Assembly (NCBI RefSeq): GCF_002250835.2
Contig: NZ_NOJY02000008.1
Location: 62,001 to 126,000, forward strand
Direction of reading: 5' to 3'
From: Romboutsia weinsteinii
Lineage (GTDB): Bacteria > Bacillota > Clostridia > Peptostreptococcales > Peptostreptococcaceae
Length of the DNA stretch: 64,000 nucleotides
Shown here: positions 8,136-16,512 of the stretch, in pieces
Layout: each line of letters opens with the position of its first letter
How positions within the stretch are numbered: position 1 is the stretch's first letter
The notes under the pieces: model-generated
What the model was told of the DNA's origin: nothing
What the model saw: the letters and a program-made list of their open reading frames with translations, nothing else
Database searches by the model: none
Position numbers and translations under genes: made by a program

Positions 8136-11100
8136 ATGTTTATAAATAAACGGCTTAATAAATTTATAGTAGGAATACTACTTAATGTTAGTATATTTGT
8201 ACTTGTAGGAGATAAGTCATATGCTAAACAAAAGAATTTGACTTTTAACAATATAAATATAGAGCATGGAATAAGTCAATCGACTATAGAAGTTATATTC
8301 CAAGATAGTAAGGGCTATATCTGGCTTGGGACTAATGATGGTCTAAATAGATATAATGGATATGACTTTAAAATATACAATTACGAAGAAGATCAAAATA
8401 GTATAAGCCACAATGGTATAACTGATATAACTGAAGATGAAGAAGGAAATATATGGGTTGCAACTGTTCAAGGTGTGAGCAAAATAAATCCGGATACAGA
8501 TCAAATAAATAGCTATACTGAATATAATAGTAGAATAAAAGAGGACAGTACTAGTGAAATTTTAACGACCCAGAACGATAAGGTTTTAGTGGGAACATAT
8601 GAAGGATTAAATATTTATAATGAAAAGACTGATAGATTTGATACAGTACTAGATGAAGACGATGGTATATTAAGTAATGTTATTTATGCTGTAGAAGAAG
8701 ATAAATATGGGAACATATGGATAGGAACTGAGTTGGGAGTTAATAAGGTATCTAAGGATTTTGAAGTTTTAGAGACTTATCCAATTAGTGTGACAGAAAA
8801 TTCATTAGGTGAAAGTGAAGTTTATGTATTATATTGTGACGATGAATCTGATCTTGTATGGGCAGGTACGGATAGTTCAGGTGTATTTAAAATAGATACA
8901 AAGATAAAAAATATAACTGGATACAGAAACAATCCTATGGATAAAAAATCTATTCCATCAAATCAAATTGGTGCAATAATGAGAGATAGAGAAGGTAATT
9001 TGTGGATTGGAACTACAGATGGGCTTGCTACTTATAACGAACAGAATGATAACTTTGATATTTATAAAAATAAGATTTATGATAAAAATAGCTTAGTATA
9101 TGATGATGTAAGGTCTTTGATAGAAGATAGAGAAGGTGTAATATGGGTTGGAACATATTCTGGAATTAGTATATTTGATACAAAGAGTAGCATAACACAT
9201 TATAATGCTGGTCCAGATGATGATTACCTATTAAATGAAAATATGATTCACGGTGTATATGAAGATAATGAAGGATATATTTGGGTAGGTACAAAATCAA
9301 AAGGTGTTAATATAATAGATAGAAAAAATATGACATCTACTTATATTGATACTGAAAATAATATCACAATGAGTAGCAACTCTATAAATGATATAACAGG
9401 ATATGAAGATTTTATATTTATAGCAACAGATAATGGACTAATAAAGATAGATAAAAAATCTAAAAATATAAAAAACTATAACTTAGAAGATGGAATAATA
9501 AATGAAAAGATTAAAGATATTTTAGTAGATGATAAAGGCTATTTATGGCTAGGAACAACCAATGGGCTGAGTATACTTAATATAGAAACTGATGAGGTTA
9601 TTGATATGAGTAAGCATATAACAGAAGGGGCATATGTTAGGCATATATATCAAGACAGTTATGGAAATTATTATTTAGGTCTATTAAAAGATGGTGGTTT
9701 ATGCGTTATAAATACTAATGAAAACTATATTAAATATTATAAGAATATAAAAGGAGATAAAAATAGTATAAGTAGCAATCGTATAAGGTATATAAATGGA
9801 GACTCTGAAGGTAATATTTGGATTGGAACTAGTTATGGATTGAATAAGCTTGATCCAAAAACAGAAAAATTCAATAGATATACAACTAAAGATAAAATAG
9901 CTAATAATACAATATATGGAGTATTAATTGACGATGATGATAATATATGGATAAGTACAAATAAGGGAATTAGTAAAATCAATCCTAAGGATAATACCAT
10001 TAATAACCTAAGTGTTACAGATGGGCTTCAGGGGAATGAATTTAATGGAAATGCTTCATTTAAAAGTAATAGTGGAGAACTATTCTTTGGTGGTACTAAT
10101 GGATTAAACTCTTTTTATCCAGGTGAGATAAATAATGTAGGTAGCAAATCAAAAATATTATTTGATGGTTTTGAAGTAAATAACAGAGAGTATTCGAATA
10201 TTCAAGGATTAAAGCTAGATAAAAAAACAGATACTTTAAAAATAAAATTCTTCACTCCTATATATTCTAGTAATAAAAATTATAGCTATGAATATAAGTT
10301 AATTGGAACTAGCTCAGCAACATCAACAACTAAGGAGAATTACGTTATTTATAATGACTTACGTCCTGGTAATTATATTTTTGAGGTAAGTGCACTAGAT
10401 AGTAGAGGATATATAAGTGATAAGGCAAGTGTTAGTTTTTCAATAGAGTATCCTTTCTGGATAAGTCCTGCTGCTTTTATTATTTATATGATTTTAATAG
10501 CACTATTTATAATTATACAGAAAAATAAGGTAAAGACATTAGACCAATTAGTAAGAAAGAGAACAGAAAAGCTAGAAGAGGAGATGGAGCGAAATGTAGT
10601 TTTATTTAACAAGAATATAAAATTAGAAGAAAATAAAAATAAATATTTAGTAAATTTATCTCATGAATTAAGAACACCTTTAAATGTTATAAGTAGCACT
10701 AATCAGTTAATACTAGGATTAATCAAAAAAAATACTCCTATTAAAGAAGAAAAGTTAATTCATTATATTGATATATCCCAAAGAAACAGCAATAGACTAT
10801 TAAATCTAGTTAATAATATAGTGGATGGTACTAAGCTTCAAAATGATATGTATGTAATAAATTTAAAAGAAGTAGATATAGTCTATTTAGTTGAAGAAAC
10901 TGCATTAACATTAACTGATTATGTAAAATCAAAGAATATAGAACTTATAATAGATCCAGAAATTGAAGAAAAAATTATTTGGTGCGATCATAATGATATT
11001 GAAAGATGTGTGATTAATTTAGTTGGAAATGCAGTTAAGTTTACAGCTGAAGGTGGAAGTATAACTATAAGTATTAAAGATTTAGATGATAAAGTTATGA

Positions 11101-11348
11101 TTAGTGTCTTAGATACAGGTATTGGAATAGATGAAAAATATCATAAAGTAATATTTGATAGATTTAACCAAGTAGTAGATTTAGATAATGAAGTAAAATG
11201 TGGAAGTGGATTAGGTCTTACAATAACTAATCAAATAGTGAAGCTACATAAGGGTGAAATATCTGTAGAAAGTAAGCCTGGAGAAGGTAGTAAATTTATA
11301 ATAATATTACCAGTCAATCTAAATTTAGAAAATATAACTGATAAATAA
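8136..11348 (+). CDS. Two-component propeller sensor histidine kinase
   Basis: 1070-residue membrane kinase. The start is best placed at the ATG at 8136, which has AAAGGT 7 bp upstream; the ATG at 8121 has no ribosome site. An N-terminal signal sequence ends near SYAKQ. About 700 residues of Reg_prop beta-propeller repeats follow, each with the pattern GxIWxGTxxGL (for example YIWLGTNDGLNRY, NIWIGTELGV, NLWIGTTDGL). Next come a Y_Y_Y Ig-like domain (about 710-775), one membrane helix (FWISPAAFIIYMILIALFII), a coiled linker, HisKA (LSHELRTPLN) and HATPase (VGNAVKFTAEGG, DTGIGI, GSGLGLTI). Unlike Bacteroides hybrid systems it lacks a receiver and AraC domain, and no regulator is adjacent. Such propellers usually sense extracellular glycans or other polymers; the ligand here is unknown. 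Confidence 0.9.
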   Translation: MFINKRLNKFIVGILLNVSIFVLVGDKSYAKQKNLTFNNINIEHGISQSTIEVIFQDSKGYIWLGTNDGLNRYNGYDFKIYNYEEDQNSISHNGITDITEDEEGNIWVATVQGVSKINPDTDQINSYTEYNSRIKEDSTSEILTTQNDKVLVGTYEGLNIYNEKTDRFDTVLDEDDGILSNVIYAVEEDKYGNIWIGTELGVNKVSKDFEVLETYPISVTENSLGESEVYVLYCDDESDLVWAGTDSSGVFKIDTKIKNITGYRNNPMDKKSIPSNQIGAIMRDREGNLWIGTTDGLATYNEQNDNFDIYKNKIYDKNSLVYDDVRSLIEDREGVIWVGTYSGISIFDTKSSITHYNAGPDDDYLLNENMIHGVYEDNEGYIWVGTKSKGVNIIDRKNMTSTYIDTENNITMSSNSINDITGYEDFIFIATDNGLIKIDKKSKNIKNYNLEDGIINEKIKDILVDDKGYLWLGTTNGLSILNIETDEVIDMSKHITEGAYVRHIYQDSYGNYYLGLLKDGGLCVINTNENYIKYYKNIKGDKNSISSNRIRYINGDSEGNIWIGTSYGLNKLDPKTEKFNRYTTKDKIANNTIYGVLIDDDDNIWISTNKGISKINPKDNTINNLSVTDGLQGNEFNGNASFKSNSGELFFGGTNGLNSFYPGEINNVGSKSKILFDGFEVNNREYSNIQGLKLDKKTDTLKIKFFTPIYSSNKNYSYEYKLIGTSSATSTTKENYVIYNDLRPGNYIFEVSALDSRGYISDKASVSFSIEYPFWISPAAFIIYMILIALFIIIQKNKVKTLDQLVRKRTEKLEEEMERNVVLFNKNIKLEENKNKYLVNLSHELRTPLNVISSTNQLILGLIKKNTPIKEEKLIHYIDISQRNSNRLLNLVNNIVDGTKLQNDMYVINLKEVDIVYLVEETALTLTDYVKSKNIELIIDPEIEEKIIWCDHNDIERCVINLVGNAVKFTAEGGSITISIKDLDDKVMISVLDTGIGIDEKYHKVIFDRFNQVVDLDNEVKCGSGLGLTITNQIVKLHKGEISVESKPGEGSKFIIILPVNLNLENITDK

Positions 11349-11379
11349 TAATTGAGTATATTTACAATTAATATAAAAA

Positions 11380-11411
11380 TAGACCGTATATACCTAAGTA
11401 TATACGGTCTA
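11380..11411. terminator. Rho-independent terminator between convergent genes
   Basis: Perfect 14-bp stem (11380-11393 with 11398-11411), CTAA loop. The T tract is best on the minus-strand side, so it chiefly ends the nuclease gene, but the stem probably also stops the kinase transcript. Confidence 0.82.
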
Positions 11412-11416
11412 TTAAA

Positions 11417-12271
11417 TTACTTAAAGCAACTTGAACAAGGAGTATATCCCTTATCAATTGCATCTTTTTTAGTCGTTTTAACAGCGCCCTTCATACCGTG
11501 AGCGTTACTACTCTTATGAAAAACATTGGAAGAGCTCTTTCCACCATTTAGATAAACAACCTCAGAACTATCACCACTAGAAGTATCATTAGGCGAACTA
11601 TCTATATCGCTAGAAGTATCAACCTTAGACATATCAAAACCTTTATCAGTAACATATCCATCAATTGACCATATGTTAGCTTTATTATTTTTAGCAACAG
11701 TTTCCGTTTCTAAAAGAGCATCAAGATGCTTAGTTTGGTCATAAATATATCCAACTCTAGCAAGTCCCTCTTCTACAACTCTTTCATTATACATCTCAAC
11801 AGTGCTATGTTCAGGACAAGTATACCATAGATATCCTAGATACCTTCCATATTTGTCAGTCTTAGATTTTCCATCTAGTTCAAAGTAAACTGTATCACCT
11901 TGTTGTAGAACAGACTTTGCAAACTCAGAAGCTTCAGGACCAAACTTTTGAACTCCAAGGTTTGGATGCTTTGTCTCTGGAGTATCTATTAAAAGCAATC
12001 TAGTATCAACTTCTTCTCCACTTGGAAGAATGATTTCGACAGTGTCTCCATCTACCACTCTATCAACAGTTGCTTTTATGACATTATTACCTATATTATT
12101 TATATCTATTTTATTAGATATAGCACTAGTATGACTATTTGTTGAAATATTACTAGATGATACAGTACTAGACTGTTTAACTGTATTTTGATTAGAGCTA
12201 CATCCTCCTACAAATAAAGCAAGAGACGCAATCAATGATACAAGTAAGTTCTTTTTATTCTTTAAAAACAT
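11417..12271 (-). CDS. Thermonuclease (SNase-like) lipoprotein
   Basis: 284-residue secreted nuclease. The ATG at 12271 lies 6 bp behind AGGAGG; an in-frame TTG at 12277 falls inside that spacing and is less likely. The signal peptide ends in the lipobox VGGC (Cys24), so it is a lipoprotein. A Ser/Thr/Asn linker leads to the SNase OB-fold domain: VDRVVDGDTVEI, RLLLIDTPET, GPEASEFAKSVL and DKYGRYLGYLW, with the expected Asp, Arg and Glu catalytic positions. The C-terminal tail (VFHKSSNAHGM to YTPCSSCFK) is the small Cys-containing module often seen at the end of clostridial thermonucleases. It likely degrades extracellular DNA or RNA for nutrition. A Spo0A-like box lies upstream. Confidence 0.9.
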   Translation of the reverse strand: MFLKNKKNLLVSLIASLALFVGGCSSNQNTVKQSSTVSSSNISTNSHTSAISNKIDINNIGNNVIKATVDRVVDGDTVEIILPSGEEVDTRLLLIDTPETKHPNLGVQKFGPEASEFAKSVLQQGDTVYFELDGKSKTDKYGRYLGYLWYTCPEHSTVEMYNERVVEEGLARVGYIYDQTKHLDALLETETVAKNNKANIWSIDGYVTDKGFDMSKVDTSSDIDSSPNDTSSGDSSEVVYLNGGKSSSNVFHKSSNAHGMKGAVKTTKKDAIDKGYTPCSSCFK

Positions 12272-12600
12272 ACACAACCTCCTATAAACCTGATTTATAT
12301 ATTATACTACAATATTTGACTTAGACGGAAAAATATGTCGAATTTTAATAAAATATATTCATTTAGCTTATAAAGTTACAATTACCAATATTAATATAAG
12401 AACACAATAAAACATGACAGTTGTGCAATTTAGTATACCAGTTGGGTCAAATATATTGTAGAAAAAAATAAAGGGTGATATCCTTTTATAGTTGATTTGT
12501 AATGTTATTTTCAAATATAAATTAGAGAAATATATCAAAATATAATTATTTATATATATAATTTAAGTATTAATAAAATAAAAGATAAAAAGGGGATATT
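12272..12600. promoter_or_regulatory. Divergent intergenic region with plus-strand promoter
   Basis: This 329-bp gap holds the nuclease promoter described separately and, for the phosphoesterase gene, TTGATT (12492-12497), an 18-bp spacer and TATAAA (12516-12521). I see no RNA gene or small coding frame with a ribosome site here. Confidence 0.45.
12301..12344 (-). promoter_or_regulatory. Possible Spo0A-box promoter of the nuclease gene
   Basis: On the minus strand a perfect TATAAT (12306 to 12301) lies 30 bp before the start codon with a poor -35 (TCCGTC). A TGTCGAA core read on the plus strand (12336-12342, TATGTCGAA in context, 8 of 9 to TTTGTCRAA) sits just upstream of that -35. A weak -35 next to a 0A box is typical of Spo0A-activated promoters. 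Confidence 0.35.
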
Positions 12601-13998
12601 ATGAAAAAGAAAATAGTAACGAGTATATTAGGACTAACCGCACTATTTATGATTGGATGCAGTGATATCAAGACAGTAGAGTTAAATGTATTGGCAACTA
12701 CAGACATACATGGTTCGCTACCTTATGAGTTATCGTCTTATGTAAAAGAGGAGGTAGAAAAAGATAAGAATATAACGTTAGTAGATGCAGGAGATTTTTT
12801 TGATTCTAGTGATGGGTCTTCAGGGGATATGGAAAAGTATTTTAGAAAAAGAAGAAAAGCTTTTGAGAATAATAGCAATGAGTACATAGAAGCACCTATA
12901 GCAAAAGAAATGAAGGAAGTGGGATATGATGCTGTAGTACTGGGAAATCACGAGTTTATAGCTAATAATAAATCTTCATTAGATAATATGATATCAGATT
13001 TTGAAAAACAAGGGATAGATGTATTATCTGCTAACACTTATGAATCAGATAGAAAAAGTTATGTGAAGCCTTATACAATAAAACAAGTAGACACATCTGA
13101 GGGAACTGTTAATTTAGGTATCTTAGGACTTACTATAAAAGAGGTGGGAGAAAAAAATGATTTTGATGAAAATGGAAACTTGGTGCCAGCAAAGTCTAGA
13201 GAGTTAAAAGATCAATATGGATATGATGGACAATTATATATGAATGATTTAGTGGAAGATGCTAAAAAATGGGTTAAAGTAATGAAAGAAGATAAAGCAG
13301 ATATTATTGTAGCCGTTGTTCACTCAGGAGAAAAACCTAAAAAACCCAAAAATCCTGGAAATAGAATACAAGAAATAGCTCAAGAGGTTGAAGGTATAGA
13401 TGCAATAGTTGCAGGTCACACTCATAAACAGATTGAACAACATGATTATAAGAATAAGTCTGGAGAAGATGTTATAGTTACTCAGCCAGGTAAGCATGCA
13501 GAATGTATTTCTAAGATAAATTTTAAACTAGATAAAAATAAAGATGGATGGGAAGTTGTAAGCAAATCTAGTAAGATTACACAATTTGAAAAAAGTCCAG
13601 AGGTTGATAATTTTGGGAAATTAATATATGATATTGCTTCAATCGATGGTAAAAAAGAAGAAATTAATTTATCAGAAATATCTTCATTTGAGTGGGACAA
13701 GGCATATAAGTTTAAAACTTCTACACCTAGAGATATTATATATAATACGGTAGGATACAAGTGGAGAAACATTACTGAAACTGAAAGTGAAGATGTGATT
13801 CAAATGGTATTTATGAAGGATGAGAAGGTAGTTTGTTATGTATATGCCTACGCAAGTGAAATGGGAGTAGATATAGATTTTGATGAGTCGGATTATAAAG
13901 ACAATGTAATTACCATATATCCTAATGATAATGATAGATTCAAAGTAGAAAAAGGAGAAGATGCTTTTACTACTTATTTAACGCATATTAAAAAATAA
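12601..13998 (+). CDS. 5'-nucleotidase/2',3'-cyclic phosphodiesterase-like lipoprotein
   Basis: 465-residue secreted calcineurin-like metallophosphoesterase. The signal peptide ends in a lipobox MIGC (Cys20). Metal-binding motifs appear in the UshA/CpdB order: TTDIHG (Asp35, His37), DAGDFFD, LGNHEF, VVHSGEKP and AGHTHKQ. A smaller C-terminal 5'-nucleotidase-like region follows (about 345-465) but is shorter than in full UshA (about 550 residues), so the substrate-binding domain is reduced. It probably strips phosphate from extracellular nucleotides, which fits with the divergent nuclease gene as a nucleic-acid scavenging pair. The start is the ATG behind AAGGGGATATT. The exact substrate is uncertain. 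Confidence 0.88.
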   Translation: MKKKIVTSILGLTALFMIGCSDIKTVELNVLATTDIHGSLPYELSSYVKEEVEKDKNITLVDAGDFFDSSDGSSGDMEKYFRKRRKAFENNSNEYIEAPIAKEMKEVGYDAVVLGNHEFIANNKSSLDNMISDFEKQGIDVLSANTYESDRKSYVKPYTIKQVDTSEGTVNLGILGLTIKEVGEKNDFDENGNLVPAKSRELKDQYGYDGQLYMNDLVEDAKKWVKVMKEDKADIIVAVVHSGEKPKKPKNPGNRIQEIAQEVEGIDAIVAGHTHKQIEQHDYKNKSGEDVIVTQPGKHAECISKINFKLDKNKDGWEVVSKSSKITQFEKSPEVDNFGKLIYDIASIDGKKEEINLSEISSFEWDKAYKFKTSTPRDIIYNTVGYKWRNITETESEDVIQMVFMKDEKVVCYVYAYASEMGVDIDFDESDYKDNVITIYPNDNDRFKVEKGEDAFTTYLTHIKK

Positions 13999-14039
13999 TA
14001 CTGCATTTTAGTATTTAAACTTTGAATCATTAAGGAATT

Positions 14040-14072
14040 AAGAGCCAATCCTAATATTATTGGCTCTTTTTT
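14040..14072 (+). terminator. Rho-independent terminator
   Basis: Perfect 10-bp stem AAGAGCCAAT (14040-14049) with 14059-14068 and a run of T. It ends the phosphoesterase gene. Confidence 0.87.
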
Positions 14073-14106
14073 ATATTCAAATAAAGATAATTTTGAGAAA
14101 TAATGG

Positions 14107-14265
14107 CTACTGATGAAATTTCTTAATTCTATAATTATTCACAGCTATTTCACCAAAATAATAGGCTATACTTATAATTAAAAATACAGAGTAAATTAAA
14201 CCTGCCCAGCTTATCCACTCCCAATTTGAATAATTTACACCAATTAGATCAAGTAAATAACTCAT
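14107..14265 (-). CDS. Small membrane protein, 52 aa
   Basis: A short minus-strand gene below common length cut-offs. The ATG at 14265 is preceded by the very strong site GGGAGGTGAG. The peptide starts MSYLLDLIGVNYSNWEWISW, has one membrane helix (about residues 18-38, AGLIYSVFLIISIAYYFGEI) and a basic tail (NNYRIKKFHQ), giving N-out or N-in single-pass topology with a positive C-terminus. I do not recognise a family. It is divergent from the pentapeptide-repeat gene and convergent with the phosphoesterase gene. The ribosome site and the clean helix-plus-basic-tail design make it probably real. Confidence 0.7.
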   Translation of the reverse strand: MSYLLDLIGVNYSNWEWISWAGLIYSVFLIISIAYYFGEIAVNNYRIKKFHQ

Positions 14266-14404
14266 AAACTCACCTCCCTAATTATAGTGTATGATTAGTT
14301 AATGACTAAAGACTATCAAATCTATTACGAGTATATGTTATACTTAATAAGAAAACATGTAAAAAATATATAGGGAAGAAGTATTAGATATAGGAGAAAT
14401 AGAT

Positions 14405-15247
14405 ATGGAATATATAAGTAAAAATGAAGAACGCTATAAAGATTTAAGGGTAGATTGTGAAAAATGTTTTGGACTATGTTGTGTTGCATTATATTTTTCT
14501 TCCTCAGAAGGATTTCCAACTGATAAGGACGCAGGTAAGCCATGTATAAATTTAGAATCTGATTTTAGATGTTCAATTCATAAAAATCTTAGAGAAGAAG
14601 GACTTAAGGGATGCACAGCATATGATTGTTTTGGTGCTGGGCAAAAAGTAGCTCAGGTAACATATGGTGGATGTGACTGGAGAAAAAACAACAAGTCTTC
14701 AAGTCAAATGTATGATGTATTTTTAGTTATGAGACAGTTACATGAAATGTTATGGTACTTAAACCAAGCTATATCATTTGAGGAAAATAGAAATATACAT
14801 AATAAGATTATGCTTATGATAGAAGAAACAGAGAAGCTTACATTCTTAAAACCAGAAGAACTTTTAGTATTAAATATATCATCTCATCAAGATACTGTAA
14901 ATGAACTGCTTTTAGAAACTAGTGAAATAGTTAGAAGCAAAGAACGTGCTAAAGTGAAAAACAATAAAAAGATACCAAGAGGTCTTGATTGTATAGGTTC
15001 AGACCTTAGAAAGTTCAATCTAAAAGGAGCTAACTTAAGAGGAGCATTTCTTATTGCTACAAATCTTAGAGGTGTTGATTTAAGTAAAGCTGACTTGATT
15101 GGTGCAGATTTAAGAGATGCAGATATTAGAGGTGCGGATTTATCGGAATGTATTTATATTACTCAGTCTCAAATTAACACAGCCAAAGGAGATTTTAGTA
15201 CAAAGCTTCCTAAAACACTTAATAGACCTTTTTATTGGGAGAAGTAA
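14405..15247 (+). CDS. Pentapeptide-repeat protein with Cys-rich N-terminal domain
   Basis: 280 residues, start at the ATG behind TAGGAG. The N-terminal half has clustered cysteines (CEKCFGLCC at about 18-26, later CxxH, CTAYDCFG and GGCDW), resembling the YkgJ-type metal-binding CxxCxxxCC arrangement. A helical middle (about 100-185) is followed by about eight pentapeptide repeats of the A(D/N)LxG type (residues about 200-255: DLRKFNLKGANLRGAF, DLSKADLIGADLRDADIRGADL), which fold as a right-handed beta helix. No signal peptide, so cytoplasmic. The repeat block is much shorter than in Qnr-type gyrase protectors, so a resistance role is not supported. Function unknown. Confidence 0.8.
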   Translation: MEYISKNEERYKDLRVDCEKCFGLCCVALYFSSSEGFPTDKDAGKPCINLESDFRCSIHKNLREEGLKGCTAYDCFGAGQKVAQVTYGGCDWRKNNKSSSQMYDVFLVMRQLHEMLWYLNQAISFEENRNIHNKIMLMIEETEKLTFLKPEELLVLNISSHQDTVNELLLETSEIVRSKERAKVKNNKKIPRGLDCIGSDLRKFNLKGANLRGAFLIATNLRGVDLSKADLIGADLRDADIRGADLSECIYITQSQINTAKGDFSTKLPKTLNRPFYWEK

Positions 15248-15298
15248 TGGTTTTATAATGTCATATAAAAGTATTATAAAAATAACAAAAATACATAA

Positions 15299-15385
15299 GG
15301 TTTAAAGGCATTTGCCGAAAAGAAAAACCAAGAAACTATCGAAAAGGTTAATAAAGCAATAGATAAAATAAAAAGTATAAAATAA
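15299..15385 (+). pseudogene. C-terminal coding remnant, parent gene unknown
   Basis: After a TAA at 15296-15298 the frame reads GLKAFAEKKNQETIEKVNKA and then IDKIKSIK before a TAA at 15383-15385. The sequence is an amphipathic Lys/Glu helix with normal clostridial codons, but there is no start codon or ribosome site for it. It looks like the surviving tail of a deleted gene, lying just before the PPase-like gene, whose ribosome site (AAGGAGG) overlaps its stop. Chance cannot be excluded for 28 codons. Confidence 0.35.
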
Positions 15386-15397
15386 GGAGGAAATTAT

Positions 15398-15730
15398 ATG
15401 GAATCCTATTTAGGGGAACTTGTTACAGTTAAAATGGATAGACCATTAGGCTCTAAGCACCCTAAACATAACTTTATATACCCTTTAAATTATGGTTTCA
15501 TTCCTAATACAACATCAGGAGATGGAGAAGAAATTGATGCATATGTTATTGGAGAATTTGAACCTTTGGAAACATATGAAGGATATGTTGTAGCAATAAT
15601 AAAAAGAACAAATGATATTGAGGATAAATTAGTAGTTTGTAAAGAATTAAATAAATATAACAAAGAGCAAATAAAAGTGTTAGTAGAATTTCAAGAAAGA
15701 TTTTTTGAATCTACAATATTAACTTATTAG
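15398..15730 (+). CDS. Inorganic pyrophosphatase-like protein, short form
   Basis: 110 residues with a family I PPase-like core: RPLGSKHPKHNFIYPLNYGFIPNT (read in two parts, residues about 15-37) followed by GDGEEIDAYVIGEFEPL, corresponding to the YPxNYG and DGDxxD regions of soluble pyrophosphatases. True family I enzymes are about 170-180 residues and keep the DxDPxD aspartates; here one acidic position is changed and the C-terminal third is missing. Short homologues of this length are common in clostridia, so it is probably an intact member of that group and not a truncation. Activity on pyrophosphate is uncertain. The start is the ATG 9 bp behind AAGGAGG. Confidence 0.75.
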   Translation: MESYLGELVTVKMDRPLGSKHPKHNFIYPLNYGFIPNTTSGDGEEIDAYVIGEFEPLETYEGYVVAIIKRTNDIEDKLVVCKELNKYNKEQIKVLVEFQERFFESTILTY

Positions 15731-15813
15731 ACACTAAAAAGTGTATAAAATGAAAGGAGGTAAACTTTAGTGGGAGTTTGGTACTTATGATACACTCTCT
15801 CTAAAGATAAAAC

Positions 15814-16302
15814 ATGATAAAATTAAGGCAAGTATTAATTTTAGGCTTATTAGTAATTGTTAGTTTGGTTGGAGTAATGGGTTGTAATAGTGTAGAGAAA
15901 TTAGAAAGTGGATTTGATTTAGTATACTTTGAAAATAAAATGAAATCAAAAGGATATGAATATAAAAGACAGGATTTGCAAGAGAGTATACTAACACCTG
16001 TATCTCAATATATGATTTTAAATGATAGCATGATAATAGATGGTAAGCAAGTTATATTATATGATACCGATGTAATTATTTACTCTTATGAAGATAATGG
16101 AGAAATGAAAAAAGATGCAAGTACTATAAATAAAGATGCTAGCCAAATTAGTAGAACTAACAATAAGACACAAATTGAATGGGCCAGAACTCCGCATTTT
16201 TATAAAAAAGGAAAGATTATAGTTCAATATATTGGGGATGATGAAAAAATAATATCTGACTTAAAAGAAATAATGGGAGATCAATTTGCAGGAATAGAAT
16301 AA
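15814..16302 (+). CDS. Predicted lipoprotein, 162 aa
   Basis: The N-terminus is a clear lipoprotein signal: MIKLRQ, hydrophobic core LILGLLVIVSLVGVM and lipobox VMGC (Cys24). The mature part (about 138 residues) has no motif I know; it alternates beta-like strands with a Lys/Asp-rich middle (EMKKDASTINKDASQISRTN). The ATG at 15814 has only a weak ribosome site (AAAGAT), while a strong AGGAGG lies 56 bp upstream and faces two tiny reading frames. Two in-frame stops exclude a longer N-terminus. It may be anchored to the outer face of the membrane; its role is unknown. Confidence 0.75.
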   Translation: MIKLRQVLILGLLVIVSLVGVMGCNSVEKLESGFDLVYFENKMKSKGYEYKRQDLQESILTPVSQYMILNDSMIIDGKQVILYDTDVIIYSYEDNGEMKKDASTINKDASQISRTNNKTQIEWARTPHFYKKGKIIVQYIGDDEKIISDLKEIMGDQFAGIE

Positions 16303-16307
16303 TAAGT

Positions 16308-16347
16308 AAGTGTTCAATAAAGCATCTGTTTTAGTGGACACTTTTTT
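16308..16347 (+). terminator. Rho-independent terminator
   Basis: 9-bp stem with one G-T pair (16308-16316 with 16335-16343), 18-nt loop and a T run. It ends the lipoprotein gene. Confidence 0.7.
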
Positions 16348-16512
16348 ATATAATATTCAAAATATGTATATTATGCAAGAATATTTATATAAACTAGCCA
16401 TTAGACTTTAAACAATATTTTTGTTTCGCAAAATCTATCAAATTTATAAACATTTTGTCAAGACAGTCATATGATATAAGGATAAGAATGTTTATATAAA
16501 GGAGAGAATTTA

